From assembly GCA_030612485.1 (NCBI GenBank), contig JAUWNS010000113.1:1-7680 (forward strand): a stretch of 7,680 nucleotides of DNA, written 5' to 3'. The position numbers and the translations under genes are program-made. The notes under the pieces were generated by a model. The model did not search any database. It saw only the letters and a list, made by a program, of their open reading frames with translations, and was not told where the DNA came from. This DNA comes from Candidatus Bipolaricaulota bacterium. Its GTDB lineage: Bacteria; Bipolaricaulota; Bipolaricaulia; UBA7950; UBA9294. Shown here one piece after another: positions 5,820 through 7,680 of this stretch. Positions within the stretch are counted from its first letter, which is position 1; the number at the start of each line of letters is the position of its first letter.

Positions 5820-7680
5820 ATCTGATGAGATCGCAAGGAGGTTCTCTTCTACCATCGGATAGAGTTCGTCGATTGCAGCTTGGATCTCGATCGTCTTAGC
5901 AAGTGCTGTCACGATCTGGCAATAGGTCTTGATCTCATCGAGGCTGAGGTGCCGATCTTTACGATCCTTGAGCCACTTATGGCAGACCTGATAGCCGCCA
6001 ATCTGGTACTCCCAAACCTTGGGTGGGGCACCTTTGAAGTACTGCGTTTCGTTTATGAAGACGCGCTGTGTTTTTGGTTCGTAACGAAGGCCGTTCTTTC
6101 CGGTCTGCACGATTCCATCGCCATCTCCCTCGAATTTGGCTATCGGTGGATCGAGCTCATCCGAATGCAGGAGATGGAGATCAACAAGGCGCTTTCCGAG
6201 CGCGGCCAGCTCTTCGAACAGCTCGCGATCCTTGGTGAACGGAATTCGCGGGAAGTCAGTCCGCAGGAACTCAGCGTACTTCTCGCGGTAGACGTTGGAG
6301 TAGAGAACAGCGTAGAGGTAGTGGAAAACGCCCTCAGGGGTAATCTGACGTTTATAGCTGTTCGTCAATATCTTCCTTGTTCGCGCATCGAAATTAGCTG
6401 TTCGTTTACTAGGGAGATCTTGTGAATTGAAAAGTTGCCCTCCAACAAGGTTTGGGTACTGATAGAGAGGGAAGTAGTAGTTGATATCAAAGGCAGCCAC
6501 GGTCTTATGTATGCCCAGTGAAGTGCTGACGTAAGCACCGAATTCGTCCTTATTCTGGCGCGGGGCTATCAGAGAGATGTTTTTCCACAGCATATGCCGC
6601 ATCACCTCTTCGCGGCCACGTTCAATGGCATCAGAGTGGTAAAAGAGCCAGCGGACATCAAACGGACGGTACAGACAGGGTACGATCTTCTTCTCCCACC
6701 CATCGTCTTGTTGGATTTTCTTTCGCTTTTCCGCCAGCTTCCAGCTCTGCGTGTTCTTCAACTTGAACGTCTCGCGGACGAAGTCGTCGGGGAGGCTTGG
6801 ATCGAGGAACGTGCGGATGCGGCGTTTCAGCGTTTCCTTCTCGAAATCAATGGCAAAGCGGTCGCGTGAGGTAACAATGCCTACGCTGTTCACTGGGAAG
6901 ATATCAGTGATCCTGATGAACTTTTCATAGCGGGCAAGCGCCTGTTCATCACGCTGTATGAACAAATAGAACTCCGAATGGGGATGGATCTCCTCCCAAT
7001 CGGTCATCGCCCAATCGTTTTCGTTGAGCCAATCGTATTTTTCTTCCCGCAGTCCGAAGCGTTCGGCGTGGAAGACGCGGTGTTCATCATCTTCCTCAGC
7101 AGATTTCACGGAACGTCGCAGACGAGCTGCGACGCTACATTTGATGAAGAAAGCGATCGCCACGCCCTGGCGGATGTCGAACACGTTCTCGTCCTTGGAG
7201 CCGTCCGGACATCTCTCTTTCTTGAGCGAGTTGCCATGGAGATCCAAAACGTAGATCTCATCAAACGTGTTCATGAGGTGCTGGCGCATCCCGCGGAAGG
7301 TGGGGTTGTCGAGGTACGAATGGTTTGTGATCATTCCGATTACCCCTTCGCCGTCTTGCGCAATCTTCCACTCGGCAAAGCGGAGAAACTTCACATAGTC
7401 GTCCTGAAGCCATTTGGGGTTCTTCTCTCCCAGCGGCTTTCCGTCAACTTGCTTGTAGTCCTCGATGAGGTTGCGAATCCATGGACTTTTGTTTGAAGAG
7501 TGTCCCGAGTACGGCGGATTGCCGAGGACGACGAGGATCGGGGTCCCCTTCTTCACCTTCCCCGCCTGATGCGATTCCTCGGCAAGTGACGAAAGGCCCG
7601 GTAGCTTCGCCGCGGCCAGCTCCTCCATCTCCAGGGTGTTTGTGAGGTAGAACTTAACGCGTTCTTCCGGCTTGAGCGTG
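5817..7680 (-). CDS. Type ISP-like restriction-modification enzyme, methyltransferase and specificity part (5' partial)
   Basis: The frame is open to the window edge (TLKPEERVKFYLTNTLE precedes the ATG at 7628), so that ATG is internal and the N-terminus lies outside. About 620 residues are visible, numbered from 7679. ILVVLGNPPYSGHS holds the N6-adenine methyltransferase motif IV NPPY at 54-57 (coding bases 7520-7509). It is followed by the family's conserved GMITNHSYLDNPTFRGMR, IYVLDLHGNSLKKE and ENVFDIRQGVAI. RPFDVRWLFY (338-347) and the end IGGYQVCHKWLKDRK (560-574) resemble the specificity region of single-chain type ISP enzymes (LlaBIII-like), which join nuclease, helicase, methyltransferase and recognition domains in one chain. 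The SAM-binding motif I and any nuclease or helicase would lie upstream, unseen; a type IIG or stand-alone methyltransferase therefore remains possible. Residues about 181-199 look like an in-frame insertion carrying a palindrome. Such enzymes modify and cut foreign DNA. No partner subunit is visible downstream. Confidence 0.87.
   Translation of the reverse strand, partial: TLKPEERVKFYLTNTLEMEELAAAKLPGLSSLAEESHQAGKVKKGTPILVVLGNPPYSGHSSNKSPWIRNLIEDYKQVDGKPLGEKNPKWLQDDYVKFLRFAEWKIAQDGEGVIGMITNHSYLDNPTFRGMRQHLMNTFDEIYVLDLHGNSLKKERCPDGSKDENVFDIRQGVAIAFFIKCSVAARLRRSVKSAEEDDEHRVFHAERFGLREEKYDWLNENDWAMTDWEEIHPHSEFYLFIQRDEQALARYEKFIRITDIFPVNSVGIVTSRDRFAIDFEKETLKRRIRTFLDPSLPDDFVRETFKLKNTQSWKLAEKRKKIQQDDGWEKKIVPCLYRPFDVRWLFYHSDAIERGREEVMRHMLWKNISLIAPRQNKDEFGAYVSTSLGIHKTVAAFDINYYFPLYQYPNLVGGQLFNSQDLPSKRTANFDARTRKILTNSYKRQITPEGVFHYLYAVLYSNVYREKYAEFLRTDFPRIPFTKDRELFEELAALGKRLVDLHLLHSDELDPPIAKFEGDGDGIVQTGKNGLRYEPKTQRVFINETQYFKGAPPKVWEYQIGGYQVCHKWLKDRKDRHLSLDEIKTYCQIVTALAKTIEIQAAIDELYPMVEENLLAISSD
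7114..7134. repeat. 8-bp palindrome inside the methyltransferase gene
   Basis: CGTCGCAG (7114-7121) and CTGCGACG (7127-7134) form a perfect stem around ACGAG. It encodes roughly SVAARLRR, placed between the conserved GVAIAFFIK and RVFHAERFGLREEKY blocks, where family members as I remember them have only a few residues. The surrounding segment, SVAARLRRSVKSAEEDDE, has a polar, low-conservation character. This suggests a small palindromic element carried in frame, tolerated in a surface loop. Confidence 0.5.

Noticed and set aside
5880..6425. Plus-strand frame of 181 codons (and another at 6978-7496)
   Set aside because: Both are antisense to the restriction-modification gene, whose minus-strand product has clear family motifs across the same region.
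7626..7628. ATG at 7628 as the start of the methyltransferase gene
   Set aside because: The frame continues upstream without a stop to the window edge with family-like sequence (VKFYLTNTLE), and the protein would lack the SAM-binding motif.

Overview
All supported genes lie on the minus strand and none on the plus strand. The window fits a bacterium of moderately high GC with an outer membrane: there is a CsgG-family secreted protein, a small beta-barrel-like exported protein and glmM for cell-wall precursor synthesis. The phylum cannot be fixed from this DNA; an uncultivated diderm lineage such as Bipolaricaulota/Acetothermia is only a guess. No rRNA, tRNA, CRISPR array or intact insertion sequence was seen.

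Layout in transcription order (right to left). (1) 7680-5817: the C-terminal part of a large type ISP-like restriction-modification protein (N6-adenine methyltransferase with its NPPY motif, then the specificity region). Its 5' end lies beyond the window. (2) 5816-5481: a gene-free stretch with a possible terminator hairpin and a decayed fragment of a GxxExxY (PDDEXK_3-type) gene that has been broken by a 40-nt palindromic insertion. (3) 5480-4197: an MFS transporter. (4) 4135-2498: an exported CARDB-CsgG protein with an extra domain inserted in its CsgG region. (5) 2497-2098: a gene-free stretch with degenerate AAGGCGC-type repeats and a second GxxExxY remnant. (6) 2097-1615: a small exported beta-rich protein whose stop codon overlaps (7) glmM, 1618-269. 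(8) 268-1: four inverted repeats in a row, one of which may terminate glmM.

The beta-barrel-like gene and glmM overlap as ATGA and are probably translationally coupled. The MFS and CsgG genes are 61 nt apart and may be cotranscribed. The restriction-modification gene is an independent defence module. The strongest theme outside the genes is small-scale genome remodelling: two paralogous GxxExxY remnants that align codon by codon, and several short perfect palindromes. One palindrome interrupts a remnant and another appears to sit in frame inside the methyltransferase gene.
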